From positions 66,147-130,146 of the forward strand of contig NZ_JARZZP010000004.1 of the NCBI RefSeq assembly GCF_029948085.1: a stretch of 64,000 nt of DNA. The letters are read 5' to 3'. Positions within the stretch are counted from its first letter, which is position 1. Each line of letters starts with the position of its first letter. The position numbers and the translations under genes are program-made. The notes under the pieces were generated by a model, which was not told where the DNA came from, did no database searches, and saw nothing but the letters and a program-made list of their open reading frames with translations. The stretch is from Streptococcus taonis. Lineage in GTDB: Bacteria; Bacillota; Bacilli; Lactobacillales; Streptococcaceae. Below, one piece after another: positions 53,533-63,150 of this stretch.

Positions 53533-55707
53533 ATGAAGAAAAAAATCCTTGCATTTTTATTATTTTTATTTCCCTTATTCTCTTTAGGCTATGTTAATGC
53601 GGACACTATCAAGATTGTTAGTGATACCGCTTATGCACCCTTTGAGTTTAAAGATACAGACCAGACTTATAAAGGAATTGATGTCGACATCATCAATAAA
53701 GTCGCTGAGATAAAAGGATGGAATATTCAAATGTCTTATCCAGGCTTTGATGCTGCTGTCAATGCGGTCCAAGCAGGGCAAGCAGATGCGATCATGGCTG
53801 GTATGACAAAAACCAAAGAACGTGAAAACGTCTTTACCATGTCTGATACATACTATGATACAAAAGTTGTCATCGCAACGACTAAGTCTAACAAAATCAC
53901 TAAGTATGAAGAACTCAATGGTAAAACTGTTGGTGTAAAAAACGGTACTGCCGCACAACGTTTCCTAGAAAGCATCAAAGATAAATATGGATTCACTATC
54001 AAAACCTTTGATACTGGTGATTTGATGAATAACAGTCTCAGTACAGGGTCTGTAAATGCCATCATGGATGACAAACCTGTTATCGAGTACGCTATTAACC
54101 AAGGGCAAGATCTCAGTATCAACATGGACGGAGAAGCCGTTGGAAGCTTTGCTTTTGGAGTTAAAAAAGGTAGCAAGTACGAATACCTAGTTACAGAATT
54201 TAACGAAGCTTTGGCTCAGATGAAAAAAGACGGTAGCTTGGACAAAATTATCAATAAATGGACAAGTTCCTCTAAAACTAATTCACAAGTGACTTCTCTC
54301 ACTTCTACTACAAGCGCAGGGCAAAAAGCTACTCCAGTCAAATCAAAATACGTTATCGCAAGTGATTCTTCATTTGCACCATTTGTTTTCCAAAACTCAA
54401 GCAACCAGTACATTGGTATTGATATGGACTTGATCAAGGCTATTGCCGAAGACCAAGGTTTCGAGATTGAAATCACCAACCCAGGTTTTGACGCTGCTAT
54501 TAACGCGGTTCAATCTGGTCAAGCTGATGGTATGATTGCTGGTATGTCTGTTACAGACGCTCGTAAAGAAACCTTTGATTTCTCTGATTCTTACTATACA
54601 GCTAATACTATTCTTGGAGTTAAGGAATCAAGTACCATTTCTTCTTATGAAGATTTGAAGGGTAAAACCGTTGGTGTTAAAAACGGTACTGCTTCTCAAA
54701 CCTTCCTAACTGAAAATCAAAGCAAATATGGTTATAAAATTAAAACCTTTGCAGACGGTTCATCTATGTATGATAGCTTGAACACTGGTTCAATTGACGC
54801 CGTAATGGATGACGAACCAGTTCTTAAATACTCTATCAGTCAAGGTCAAAAATTAAAAACACCAATCGAAGGTACTCCAATCGGTGAAACTGCTTTTGCA
54901 GTTAAAAAGGGAAGCAATCCTGAATTGATTGAAATGTTCAACAATGGTCTTGCAAATCTTAAAGCAAGTGGTGAATTCCAAAAGATTCTTGATAAATACC
55001 TTGCAACTGATTCAACAAGTGAATCATCAACTGTTGACGAAACTACTATCTTGGGCTTGTTGAAAAACAACTACAAACAACTCCTAAGTGGACTAGGAAT
55101 TACCCTTTCTCTAGCTTTGATTTCCTTTGCAATTGCGATTGTTATCGGAATTATCTTTGGTATGTTTAGCGTTAGTCCTTATAAATCACTTCGTATTATT
55201 TCAGAAATCTTTGTCGATGTGATTCGTGGTATTCCACTGATGATTCTTGCTGCCTTTATCTTCTGGGGAATTCCAAACTTTATCGAGTCTATCACAGGCC
55301 AACAGAGTCCAATCAATGACTTTGTCGCTGGTACAATCGCCCTCTCGCTAAACTCAGCTGCCTACATCGCTGAAATTGTTCGCGGTGGTATTAAGGCTGT
55401 TCCTATCGGACAAATGGAAGCTAGTCGAAGCCTTGGTATCTCTTACAGTAAAACCATGCGTAAGATTGTCTTGCCACAAGCAACAAAACTTATGCTTCCA
55501 AACTTCGTCAACCAATTTGTCATCGCTCTTAAAGATACAACTATCGTATCTGCAATCGGGCTAGTCGAACTCTTCCAGACTGGTAAGATTATCATTGCTC
55601 GTAACTACCAAAGTTTCAAAATGTATGCAATTCTCGCAGTCTTCTATCTTGTGATTATCACTCTTCTTACTAGACTTGCAAAACGCTTAGAAAAGAGGAT
55701 TCAATAA
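53533..55707 (+). CDS. glnP: Glutamine-type ABC transporter, two fused substrate-binding domains plus permease
   Basis: A 724-residue protein. It has a signal/anchor segment (1-24), binding domain 1 (about 28-250) and a homologous binding domain 2 (about 270-495). Both domains contain PGFDAA(V/I)NAVQ and [12 protein letters not shown] membrane permease (about 510-720) follows, with [19 protein letters not shown] (EAA-type loop). This is the GlnP architecture of lactic acid bacteria, where each domain hands glutamine, glutamate or asparagine to the pore. The ATG at 53533 follows AAAGGAG. It is followed directly by the ATPase gene. Confidence 0.92.
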   Translation: MKKKILAFLLFLFPLFSLGYVNADTIKIVSDTAYAPFEFKDTDQTYKGIDVDIINKVAEIKGWNIQMSYPGFDAAVNAVQAGQADAIMAGMTKTKERENVFTMSDTYYDTKVVIATTKSNKITKYEELNGKTVGVKNGTAAQRFLESIKDKYGFTIKTFDTGDLMNNSLSTGSVNAIMDDKPVIEYAINQGQDLSINMDGEAVGSFAFGVKKGSKYEYLVTEFNEALAQMKKDGSLDKIINKWTSSSKTNSQVTSLTSTTSAGQKATPVKSKYVIASDSSFAPFVFQNSSNQYIGIDMDLIKAIAEDQGFEIEITNPGFDAAINAVQSGQADGMIAGMSVTDARKETFDFSDSYYTANTILGVKESSTISSYEDLKGKTVGVKNGTASQTFLTENQSKYGYKIKTFADGSSMYDSLNTGSIDAVMDDEPVLKYSISQGQKLKTPIEGTPIGETAFAVKKGSNPELIEMFNNGLANLKASGEFQKILDKYLATDSTSESSTVDETTILGLLKNNYKQLLSGLGITLSLALISFAIAIVIGIIFGMFSVSPYKSLRIISEIFVDVIRGIPLMILAAFIFWGIPNFIESITGQQSPINDFVAGTIALSLNSAAYIAEIVRGGIKAVPIGQMEASRSLGISYSKTMRKIVLPQATKLMLPNFVNQFVIALKDTTIVSAIGLVELFQTGKIIIARNYQSFKMYAILAVFYLVIITLLTRLAKRLEKRIQ

Positions 55708-56447
55708 TGGCTAAATTAAAAATCGATGTCGATAATTTACATAAGCAATATGGTAAAAACAAAGTCCTTAAAGGAATCTCAGCAAAATTCTATGAAGGAG
55801 ATGTTGTTTGTATCATTGGACCTTCTGGTTCAGGTAAATCAACTTTCTTGCGTAGCTTGAATCTCCTTGAGGAAGGTACAAAAGGTCATATCACGGTTAA
55901 TGGTTATGATTTGACGGATAAAGCAACCAACGTGGACCACGTTCGTGAAAATATCGGAATGGTGTTCCAGCACTTCAATCTTTTCCCACACATGACGGTA
56001 TTGGAAAATATCACTTTCGCACCAGTAGAGCATAAGTTGATGACTAAGGCCGAAGCTGAAAAATTGGGAATGGAACTTCTTGAAAAAGTTGGACTCGCTG
56101 ATAAGGCTAATGCAAATCCTGAAAGCCTATCAGGTGGTCAAAAACAGCGTGTGGCTATCGCTCGTGGTCTAGCCATGAACCCTGATATCATGCTCTTTGA
56201 CGAACCAACTTCTGCCCTTGACCCTGAGATGGTCGGCGACGTTCTTAACGTTATGAAGGAATTGGCTGAACAAGGTATGACTATGATCATCGTAACCCAC
56301 GAAATGGGATTCGCCCGCAAGGTTGCCAATCGAGTTATCTTTACTGCAGACGGTGAATTCCTTGAGGACGGTACACCTGACCAAATCTTTGATAACCCAC
56401 AACACCCGCGTCTTAAAGAATTTTTAGACAAGGTTCTAAACGCCTAG
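55707..56447 (+). CDS. glnQ: Glutamine-type ABC transporter ATP-binding protein
   Basis: A 246-residue polar amino acid transport ATPase. It shows Walker [10 protein letters not shown], the signature [16 protein letters not shown], Walker [14 protein letters not shown] and the switch His in VTHEMGF. Its ATG overlaps the glnP stop by one base (TAATG). It is the second and last gene of the operon and is followed by a terminator. Confidence 0.95.
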   Translation: MAKLKIDVDNLHKQYGKNKVLKGISAKFYEGDVVCIIGPSGSGKSTFLRSLNLLEEGTKGHITVNGYDLTDKATNVDHVRENIGMVFQHFNLFPHMTVLENITFAPVEHKLMTKAEAEKLGMELLEKVGLADKANANPESLSGGQKQRVAIARGLAMNPDIMLFDEPTSALDPEMVGDVLNVMKELAEQGMTMIIVTHEMGFARKVANRVIFTADGEFLEDGTPDQIFDNPQHPRLKEFLDKVLNA

Positions 56448-56478
56448 AAAAGGTAGGGCAAAAAGTCTTTATAATCAA

Positions 56479-56526
56479 AAAAACGCATTGTATCAGGTAT
56501 TATAAAACTTGATATTATGCGTTTTA
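56479..56526 (+). terminator. Terminator of glnPQ
   Basis: A long hairpin with outer stem AAAACGCA/TGCGTTTT (56480-56487, 56518-56525) and inner partial pairing TATCA/TGATA, followed by T-rich sequence. Confidence 0.65.
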
Positions 56527-56556
56527 TTCTGGGAAGATTTACTTCGATTGTTCCTG

Positions 56557-56761
56557 ATACTCAATGAAAATCAAAGAGCAAACTAGGAAGCTAGCCACAG
56601 GTTGCTCAAAGCACTGCTTTGAGGTTGTAGATAGAACTGACGAAGTCAGCTCAAAACACTGTTTTGAGGTTGTAAATAGAACTGACGAAGTCAGTAACAT
56701 ATATACGGTAAGGCGACGCTGACGTGGTTTGAATTTGAGATTTTTCCCAGCCTCTTAGTAT
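56557..56761. repeat. BOX element (boxA, two boxB units, boxC)
   Basis: It has the same boxA and boxC as the element at 35308-35458, but with an extra 45-nt boxB unit starting CTCAAAACACTGTTTTGAGG. The outer 3' end has diverged (GAGATTTTTCCCAGCC instead of GATTTTCGATGAG). It lies between glnPQ and zwf. Confidence 0.9.
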
Positions 56762-56776
56762 AGACGTATTGGATTT

Positions 56777-56850
56777 TTGGATTTTTTAGAAAATTATGAT
56801 AAAATAAAGGATATGAAAATGGGGATTCCTCATGCCTAGTTTAACTAGGA
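56777..56850 (+). promoter_or_regulatory. zwf promoter and short leader hairpin
   Basis: -35 TTGGAT (56777-56782), 17-nt spacer, -10 TAAAAT (56800-56805). The leader holds a perfect 7-bp palindrome CCTAGTT-T-AACTAGG (56836-56850) and a possible eight-codon frame starting at 56814. Confidence 0.65.
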
Positions 56851-56875
56851 AACAAAATAGAAATTAGGTAGCTAG

Positions 56876-58363
56876 ATGTCATCAAAAGTTATTGTTACAA
56901 TTTTCGGTGCAAGTGGGGATTTGGCCAAACGTAAGCTCTACCCTTCACTTTTTAGACTTTATAAATCAGGTAATCTTTCTGATCATTTTGCTGTTATTGG
57001 AACTGCTCGTAGACCTTGGAGTAAGGAATATTTTGAATCTGTCGTTGTCGAATCTATTTTAGACTTGGCAGATAGCGTAGAAGAGGCTCAAGCATTTGCT
57101 AGTCATTTTTACTATCAAAGTCACGATGTTAATGACACTGAGCACTACATCGAATTACGCAAGCTTCAGGCTGAATTAAACGAAAAATATCAGACTGAGC
57201 ACAACAAACTCTTCTTCCTCTCAATGGCACCTCAGTTCTTTGGTACCATTGCTAAACACCTCAAATCAGAGCAGATTGTTGACGGTAAAGGCTTTGAACG
57301 TTTGATTGTTGAGAAACCTTTTGGAACAGACTATGAGACTGCAAGCAAACTAAACGAAGAGCTCCTAGCTACTTTTAACGAAGAGCAAATCTATCGTATC
57401 GACCACTATCTCGGTAAAGAAATGATTCAAAGTATTTTTGCTATTCGCTTTGCCAATATGATTTTTGAAAATGTTTGGAATCGTGAACACATCGATAACG
57501 TTCAGATTACCTTTGCAGAGCGCCTAGGTGTTGAAGAGCGTGGTGGCTACTATGATGAATCTGGTGCCCTTCGAGACATGGTTCAAAACCACACACTTCA
57601 GCTTCTGTCACTCCTCGCCATGGACAAGCCAGCAAGCTTTACAAAGGATGACATTCGCGCAGAGAAAATCAAAGTCTTTAAAAATCTTTACCACCCTACA
57701 GATGAGGAACTCAAAGAGCAATTCATCCGTGGTCAATATCGTTCTGGTAAAGTTGATGGCATGAAATACATCTCTTACCGTAGTGAACCAAATGTTAATC
57801 CTGAATCTATGACAGAAACCTTTGCATCAGGTGCCTTCTTTGTAAATACTGATCGCTTCCGTGATGTACCTTTCTTCTTCCGTACAGGGAAACGCCTCAC
57901 TGAAAAAGGAACACACGTGAATATTGTCTTCAATCAAATGGATTCCATTTTCGGAGACCCTCTAGCACCAAACGTGCTTACCATCTATATCCAACCAACT
58001 GAAGGTTTCTCTCTCAGTCTTAATGGTAAAAAGGTAGGGGAAGAGTTTAGCCTTGCGCCAAATTCTCTTGACTATCGAACAGATGCAACTGCAACAGGTG
58101 CTTCACCAGACCCTTATGAAAAGCTCATCTACGATGTTTTGAATAACAACTCAACCAACTTTAGCCACTGGGAAGAAGTGAGCGCTTCTTGGGAGTTGAT
58201 TGACCGCATCGAAAAACTTTGGGCTGAAAATGGTGCGCCACTACATGACTACAAGGCTGGTACAATGGGGCCTCAAGCCAGCTTTGATTTACTTGAAAAA
58301 TACGGAGCCAAATGGACTTGGCAACCAGATATCGCTTATCGTAAAGATGGTCGTTTAGAATAA
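56876..58363 (+). CDS. zwf: Glucose-6-phosphate 1-dehydrogenase
   Basis: A 495-residue enzyme for the first step of the oxidative pentose phosphate pathway, which makes NADPH. The coenzyme motif GASGDLAKRKLYPSLF is near the start. The substrate site RIDHYLGKEM has the catalytic His in DHYLGK. The ATG at 56876 has AGGTAG upstream. It is monocistronic, convergent with ftsY. NADPH made here could feed the FMN reductases encoded elsewhere in the window. Confidence 0.97.
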   Translation: MSSKVIVTIFGASGDLAKRKLYPSLFRLYKSGNLSDHFAVIGTARRPWSKEYFESVVVESILDLADSVEEAQAFASHFYYQSHDVNDTEHYIELRKLQAELNEKYQTEHNKLFFLSMAPQFFGTIAKHLKSEQIVDGKGFERLIVEKPFGTDYETASKLNEELLATFNEEQIYRIDHYLGKEMIQSIFAIRFANMIFENVWNREHIDNVQITFAERLGVEERGGYYDESGALRDMVQNHTLQLLSLLAMDKPASFTKDDIRAEKIKVFKNLYHPTDEELKEQFIRGQYRSGKVDGMKYISYRSEPNVNPESMTETFASGAFFVNTDRFRDVPFFFRTGKRLTEKGTHVNIVFNQMDSIFGDPLAPNVLTIYIQPTEGFSLSLNGKKVGEEFSLAPNSLDYRTDATATGASPDPYEKLIYDVLNNNSTNFSHWEEVSASWELIDRIEKLWAENGAPLHDYKAGTMGPQASFDLLEKYGAKWTWQPDIAYRKDGRLE

Positions 58364-58369
58364 TCAAAA

Positions 58370-58396
58370 ACAATCCTGCAAGAATTCTTGCAGGAT
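58370..58396. terminator. Bidirectional terminator between zwf and ftsY
   Basis: A near-perfect 26-nt palindrome AATCCTGCAAGAA/TTCTTGCAGGATT with A and T runs on either side, between convergent stop codons. Confidence 0.88.
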
Positions 58397-58402
58397 TTTC
58401 TT

Positions 58403-59848
58403 TTATATCAAACCTTCTAGAAGGCCTTTCATAAAGTTCTCAGAATTGAATTCACCGATATCATCGATTTTTTCACCAAATCCAATCAACTTAACAGGAA
58501 TATTCAGTTCTTCACGGATAGCAAGAACGACACCACCTCGGGCAGTTCCATCAATTTTGGTTAAGACAATTCCTGTAACAGGAGTAATTTTTGAGAACTC
58601 TTTGGCTTGTACAAGAGCATTTTGACCTGTTGAGGCATCCAGAGCTAGGAAGGTTTCATGCGGAGCTTCTGGCACGACACGTTTAATGATACGACCAATT
58701 TTTTCCAACTCTGCCATCAAGTTTTCCTTGTTTTGTAAACGGCCAGCTGTATCAATCATTAGAATATCAACACCTTCAGCCACCGCACGTTCCATCCCAT
58801 CAAAGACAACACTAGCTGGATCTGCTTTTTCAGGTCCAGTAACCACAGGAACATCTACACGACGACCCCATTCTGCTAGCTGGGCTACTGCACCAGCACG
58901 GAATGTATCCGCAGCAACAAGCATGACTTTCTTGCCTGCTTGCTTGTAGCGGTGAGCTAATTTACCGATTGAAGTTGTTTTCCCGACACCATTAACACCT
59001 ACAAAGAGCATGACTGTCAAACCATCTTGGAAGTTAATGCTTTCATTGTACTGTCCATCTTTTTCGTAAAGCTCTACCAATTTTTCGATGATCACACGAC
59101 GAAGAACATCAGGTTTCTTGGCATTTTCAAGCTTGGCTTCATAACGCAATTCTTCAGTAAGATTTGAAGCAAACTGAACACCAACGTCACTCATGATAAG
59201 CAGTTCTTCTAGTTCTTCGAAGAATTCTTCATCAACAGAGCGGAAGTTAGCAAAGAAGGCATTCAAACGAGCTCCAAATCCCGTACGAGTTTTCTTGAGA
59301 CTACGGTCATATTTTTCCTGTACAGTCTCTTGAACTGGAGGAATTTCTTCGATTACTAGATCTTCTTCCACTTCTTCAGAAGTATCTGACTCCATCTCGT
59401 CTGGTTGAACTTGATCAGCTTTATCCTCGCCACTATCACTTGAAGATACTTCTTCGACTGGTGACTCAAATTCTTCTGCAACAAATTCCACTACTTCTTG
59501 AGAGCTGGCTTCAGTTTCTTCAACTTTTGTTGACTCTTCCTGACAACAATGGCATTCAGTTTCTTCTTCAAGCTGAATTTCTTCCTGAGGAGTTGCTATT
59601 GGATCAACTGTTTCTAGAGTAGTTTCTGCTACTGGTTCTTCCGACTCACTAGCTTCTTTAGAATAAGTTTCCTCAAATTCTGAACTTTGGTCGATTTCTT
59701 TAGTATTTTTCACTTCAACTTCATCAGTTCCAAGTGCTTTAACTTCCTCGCCAGGTTCTGTCAGATCCAAGTTTTCCAAAGCTTCTTTAACGACTTCTTC
59801 AATTTTTGGTTCTTCTTTTCTACCAAATAAACGGTCAAATAATCCCAT
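58403..59848 (-). CDS. ftsY: Signal recognition particle receptor FtsY
   Basis: A 481-residue GTPase that docks ribosome-SRP complexes at the membrane. It has a long acidic N-terminal A region (about 15-165, Glu/Asp/Val-rich, with a CHCC cluster near residue 100), then the NG domain with G1 GVNGVGKTTSIGK, DTAGRLQNKENLM and TKIDGTARGG. It starts 3 nt after the downstream end of the Cof-type gene, so the three genes form one operon. Confidence 0.96.
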   Translation of the reverse strand: MGLFDRLFGRKEEPKIEEVVKEALENLDLTEPGEEVKALGTDEVEVKNTKEIDQSSEFEETYSKEASESEEPVAETTLETVDPIATPQEEIQLEEETECHCCQEESTKVEETEASSQEVVEFVAEEFESPVEEVSSSDSGEDKADQVQPDEMESDTSEEVEEDLVIEEIPPVQETVQEKYDRSLKKTRTGFGARLNAFFANFRSVDEEFFEELEELLIMSDVGVQFASNLTEELRYEAKLENAKKPDVLRRVIIEKLVELYEKDGQYNESINFQDGLTVMLFVGVNGVGKTTSIGKLAHRYKQAGKKVMLVAADTFRAGAVAQLAEWGRRVDVPVVTGPEKADPASVVFDGMERAVAEGVDILMIDTAGRLQNKENLMAELEKIGRIIKRVVPEAPHETFLALDASTGQNALVQAKEFSKITPVTGIVLTKIDGTARGGVVLAIREELNIPVKLIGFGEKIDDIGEFNSENFMKGLLEGLI

Positions 59849-59851
59849 GCT

Positions 59852-60670
59852 TTAGTTCTCCTTCAGTACATATTTTTCAATGGCCCAGGCAACAGCTTCC
59901 TCGTCATTGGTCATAGGAGTCACGACATTCGCAACTTCCTTGACCTCAGGCACAGCATTTTGCATGGCAACGCCGAGTCCTGCCCACTCAATCATAGAAA
60001 GGTCATTGGCCTCATCTCCACAAGCCATCACCTGACTTTGGTCAATTCCTAGATGGTCGATCAATTTAGCTAGTCCAGTAGCCTTATGAACGTTCTTTGG
60101 TGACCATTCCAAAAGCATATCGCGAGATTTAAAAATTTCATAATTGTTAAACAAGTCTGATGAAATGTTAGCAATTGCTGCATCCAGTGGTTCTTGGGCA
60201 AAGGCTGTCACACATTTATTGTAGGTCATCTGACTAGACAAATCTTCAAAGTCAATTGGAACAAAAGTCAGAGCAGGATTAAATTTAGCATACAGACTTT
60301 CTTGATCTGATTGGATTTGGTAAACTGTACCTTCTGAAATAGCGTCTAAAGGAATGCCTAGTTTTTCAGTTTCCTCGTAAATACGTGTCACATCATCAAT
60401 CGAGAACACTGTCTTATCGAGGATTTCACCCGTATTTTTCTGAACCAATCCACCATTAAAGGTGATAGTATACTCATCATCATGGCCCTCTGTTCCAAGC
60501 TCTTTGAGGAAGAAATCCATAGCCTTGAGGGGACGTCCAGTTGTCAATACCACTTTGACTCCCTGATCACGCGCAGCCTTTAAAGTTTCCTTGGTACGAT
60601 CAGTTAATTTCTTGTCTGTCGTCAGTAAGGTTCCATCTAAGTCCAAAGCAATTAATTTAATATCTGCCAT
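59852..60670 (-). CDS. Cof-type HAD phosphatase
   Basis: A 272-residue HAD hydrolase with cap type C2. Motif I is LIALDLDGTLLTTDK, motif II is VVLTTGR, and motifs III/IV are QVMACGDEANDLSMIEWAG. Members dephosphorylate sugar phosphates, pyridoxal phosphate or FMN. The substrate here is unknown. Its start overlaps the preceding Cof gene stop by one base (TAATG). Confidence 0.9.
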   Translation of the reverse strand: MADIKLIALDLDGTLLTTDKKLTDRTKETLKAARDQGVKVVLTTGRPLKAMDFFLKELGTEGHDDEYTITFNGGLVQKNTGEILDKTVFSIDDVTRIYEETEKLGIPLDAISEGTVYQIQSDQESLYAKFNPALTFVPIDFEDLSSQMTYNKCVTAFAQEPLDAAIANISSDLFNNYEIFKSRDMLLEWSPKNVHKATGLAKLIDHLGIDQSQVMACGDEANDLSMIEWAGLGVAMQNAVPEVKEVANVVTPMTNDEEAVAWAIEKYVLKEN

Positions 60671-61461
60671 TATAATTCCTCCATATAAGCGATAACTGAT
60701 TGGTCCTTGTGGTGTCCAATAATGGTTTCAGCAAGTTCTAAAATCTCTGGACGTGCATTTTCAGGTGCCACTGGGTGCCCAACCACTTGCATCATGTGAA
60801 GATCATTTAGATTATCACCAAAGGCCATCACTTGATCCATATCCAGATTTAATTTCTTAGCCAATTCGACAATAGCGACTCCCTTATCAACATGGTCTAA
60901 AACAATATCAATGGATTCAAAGCCTGTCGTCATAGCCTTGACTCCAGGAACATGTTCATTGACCCAAGCTTCTCCAGCGTCAACCGTTTCTTCAGTGAAG
61001 TTAGTTGTGAATTTAAAAATCTCATCGGTAATATCTTCAAGACTGGCTACTTTTTTGATATTTTCATTGTAATGATGACTAAACATGAGATAGGTTTCAT
61101 CTACTGTGTCTAATACATAGCAAGCCTCTTTACCAGTCAAGAGCATCTTTTTCTCATCAAAATAAGGTGAAGTTTTTAGTTTTTCAAATGTTAATAGGTA
61201 AAAATCACGAGGCATGGTTGCTTCATAAAGGTCCTCTCCATGGAAACGAACGAGACTCCCATTTTCAGCAATGAAAATAATCTCATCTTTAACATCCGCA
61301 AAATGCTTTTCAAGTGACAAAAGCCCACGACCTGAGGCAACAGCAAAGTAAATTCCTTTTTCTTGATAAGAATGGAGCAACTTTTTCAGACGCTCCATAT
61401 CAAATTGACCGGCACCATCCAAAAAAGTACCGTCCATATCCGTTGCTACTAATTTAATCAT
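60670..61461 (-). CDS. Cof-type HAD phosphatase, paralogue
   Basis: A 263-residue HAD hydrolase with MIKLVATDMDGTFLDGAGQ (motif I), FAVASGRG (motif II) and QVMAFGDNLNDLHMMQVVG (motifs III/IV). I chose the ATG at 61461 because motif I begins just after it. Earlier in-frame codons add residues without family match. It is the first gene of the Cof-Cof-ftsY operon, with a -10 TATAAT at about 61499-61504 on the minus strand. The substrate is unknown. Confidence 0.9.
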   Translation of the reverse strand: MIKLVATDMDGTFLDGAGQFDMERLKKLLHSYQEKGIYFAVASGRGLLSLEKHFADVKDEIIFIAENGSLVRFHGEDLYEATMPRDFYLLTFEKLKTSPYFDEKKMLLTGKEACYVLDTVDETYLMFSHHYNENIKKVASLEDITDEIFKFTTNFTEETVDAGEAWVNEHVPGVKAMTTGFESIDIVLDHVDKGVAIVELAKKLNLDMDQVMAFGDNLNDLHMMQVVGHPVAPENARPEILELAETIIGHHKDQSVIAYMEEL

Positions 61462-61517
61462 AAAATTCTTCATACTCCAATTAATAAATCTACCTTCTAT
61501 TATACCATAGAAAAAGT

Positions 61518-61549
61518 AAAAAAAGACGTGCTGAATTGACACGTCTTTG
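61518..61549 (-). terminator. Terminator upstream of the Cof-ftsY operon
   Basis: Minus-strand AAAGACGTG-N9-CACGTCTTT followed by a T-run. It would stop transcription coming from the decayed gene at 61560-61738, and sits just upstream of the operon's own promoter. Confidence 0.75.
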
Positions 61550-61559
61550 TCTTCTATAA

Positions 61560-61738
61560 ATAATCCCGTAGGGCCAATTTAAAGGCCAGGCTGATTTGCT
61601 TACCTTCTTTTATATCCAACCTCTCAACACTTTTCTTCCAAAGTTCTTGATTGAAGTCTATTCTGAGAGTTCATCAGCTATTGCGTAAAAATTATCAATC
61701 TTTGGCTGAGATACATTTGTCACAATCATAAATAGCAT
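61560..61738 (-). pseudogene. Small frameshifted gene remnant
   Basis: The minus strand reads MIVTNVSQPKIDNFYAIADE and stops. The next frame reads DFNQELWKKSVERLDIKEGK...SLAFKLALRDYL and then a stop. A one-base shift near 61664 would join them into a protein of about 55 residues. The family is not recognised. The size would fit an antitoxin-like protein, but this is only a guess. Confidence 0.4.
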
Positions 61739-61794
61739 ATAGTTCTTGACATATAATCTTGCATATGAAAAAATACTTGTTGGAGGTTAATAAT

Positions 61795-62262
61795 ATGACT
61801 GAAAAAATCAAAAACTGGGTTAATATTTGCGTTTTGAAAAATCAAGAAATTTTATTACTTAATAGACAGCACGATAATTTTCCTGGTTGGATTCCACCGG
61901 GGGGAAAAGTTGAATTCCCTGAAAGTTTTTTTGAAGCCGCATTACGGGAACTTAAGGAAGAGACTGGACTCACTGCATTAAATCTTGAATTAAAAGGAAT
62001 TTCAGGCTTTACTAATTCAATTGGTAATGAGAGATTTGTCTTCTATGACTTTTTATGTACTCAGTTTACTGGTGAACTAAGTACATCTGCTGAAGGTGAG
62101 CCAAAATGGTGGAATCTAAAAGATATTGATAAAATACCAATGCAAGATGAAATAAGAAAAAGGCTACCACTTTATTTAAGAAAAGGAAGCTTTGAAACTA
62201 TTAACTATTGGGATGATAATAAGAAATGCATTAGTGAAAACAAAACAATTTTATTTGACTAA
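61795..62262 (+). CDS. Nudix hydrolase
   Basis: A 155-residue Nudix enzyme. The box is GGKVEFPESFFEAALRELKEETGL, preceded by NFPGWIPP. The pattern resembles MutT/8-oxo-dGTPase-type proteins, but the substrate is unknown. The ATG at 61795 has GGAGG 8 nt upstream. It stands alone on the plus strand among minus-strand genes, so it is probably an accessory gene between the ftsY operon and smc. Confidence 0.88.
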   Translation: MTEKIKNWVNICVLKNQEILLLNRQHDNFPGWIPPGGKVEFPESFFEAALRELKEETGLTALNLELKGISGFTNSIGNERFVFYDFLCTQFTGELSTSAEGEPKWWNLKDIDKIPMQDEIRKRLPLYLRKGSFETINYWDDNKKCISENKTILFD

Positions 62263-62343
62263 TATTCTCTACGGTATAATCAAGGGTATCTAATAAAAAT
62301 CATCTACTCTAACAACTTTTTCCTTATAGCTATAGATAGCTAA

Positions 62344-62375
62344 AAAGCCTTGGAAACAGCTTATTCCAAGGCTTT
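62344..62375. terminator. Terminator between the Nudix and HD genes
   Basis: AAAGCCTTGGA/TCCAAGGCTTT with an 11-base loop and A/T tracts, between the convergent stop codons. Confidence 0.85.
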
Positions 62376-62399
62376 CTCTATATTTAGAGCCAGTCGTTA

Positions 62400-62978
62400 T
62401 TAAAAATATAAGCCCTTTTCCACACTTTCCTGAATCAAGTCTTCCGTCAGTTTCCATAATTCTTCTGATTCACTTTTTATGAACTTTTTCTTTTCTAATA
62501 CCATGTCTGCACTGATATTATCAGGATTATAATTGAATTCTGACACTTCTAAGTGATTTATCAGTGGTACCAATGCATCGATCACTCTTGCATATCTTGC
62601 TTCAGAACTCTGCCCTTTTTCAAATTCCAACCACAAATTTTTCATTTGTAAATATTTTTCTTCTGGAAGTATACTCATTGTTTTTTCTATAGATGCTAGT
62701 TCTCTATCATGAGAATGAAGCTTTTTTTCATCATCAAAAACCCAAGTATCTCCGGCATAAATCTCACCTAAATCATGAATCAATAACATAGAAATGACCT
62801 TCTCCATATTCAATTTTTCAGGATAATAATCTTGAAGAACCATCGCAGCTATGGCACCCTGCCAGGAATGCTCGGCACTATTTTCAAATCTGCCATCAAG
62901 AGTTCTATTAAATCTTATCACTGACTTTAATTTCTCTATTTCTTTAATAAAATCAACTGAATGTTTCAAATTACTCAT
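62400..62978 (-). CDS. HD-domain nucleotidase (YfbR-like)
   Basis: A 192-residue HD-domain phosphohydrolase. Metal ligands are in NSAEHSWQGA (His), LLIHDLGEIYAGD (His-Asp) and ARVIDALVPL (Asp). The YfbR family releases phosphate from deoxynucleoside 5'-monophosphates. The exact substrate is not shown by the sequence. It is monocistronic and convergent with the Nudix gene. Both act on nucleotides, which may or may not be chance. Confidence 0.85.
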   Translation of the reverse strand: MSNLKHSVDFIKEIEKLKSVIRFNRTLDGRFENSAEHSWQGAIAAMVLQDYYPEKLNMEKVISMLLIHDLGEIYAGDTWVFDDEKKLHSHDRELASIEKTMSILPEEKYLQMKNLWLEFEKGQSSEARYARVIDALVPLINHLEVSEFNYNPDNISADMVLEKKKFIKSESEELWKLTEDLIQESVEKGLYF

Positions 62979-63065
62979 TGCTATTCCTACCTTATTCTAA
63001 ATTACAAATATATTAGCAAAAATTAATCTTGACATCATTAATTTCCCGTATTTGCAAAAAAATAA

Positions 63066-63091
63066 CGCCTAATCCACATGAGATTAGACGC
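63066..63091 (-). terminator. Terminator of the TRIC-like gene
   Basis: Minus-strand GCGTCTAATC/GATTAGGCGT (one mismatch) followed by TTATTTTTTT, about 60 nt past the stop. Confidence 0.75.
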
Positions 63092-63150
63092 TGATAAAAT
63101 GACTATTTTAAACTTATTTATGGGTTTGGAATCAAACTTTCAGCCATTCA

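Noticed and set aside
53533-55000. Internal repeat in the glutamine transporter gene as a possible assembly duplication
   Set aside because: The two halves have diverged well beyond an artefact, and two fused binding domains are normal for GlnP in lactic acid bacteria.
35308-56761. The repeated sequences as a possible CRISPR array or a partner of the Card1-like nuclease
   Set aside because: They are BOX elements, only two copies 21 kb apart, with no spacer-repeat pattern.
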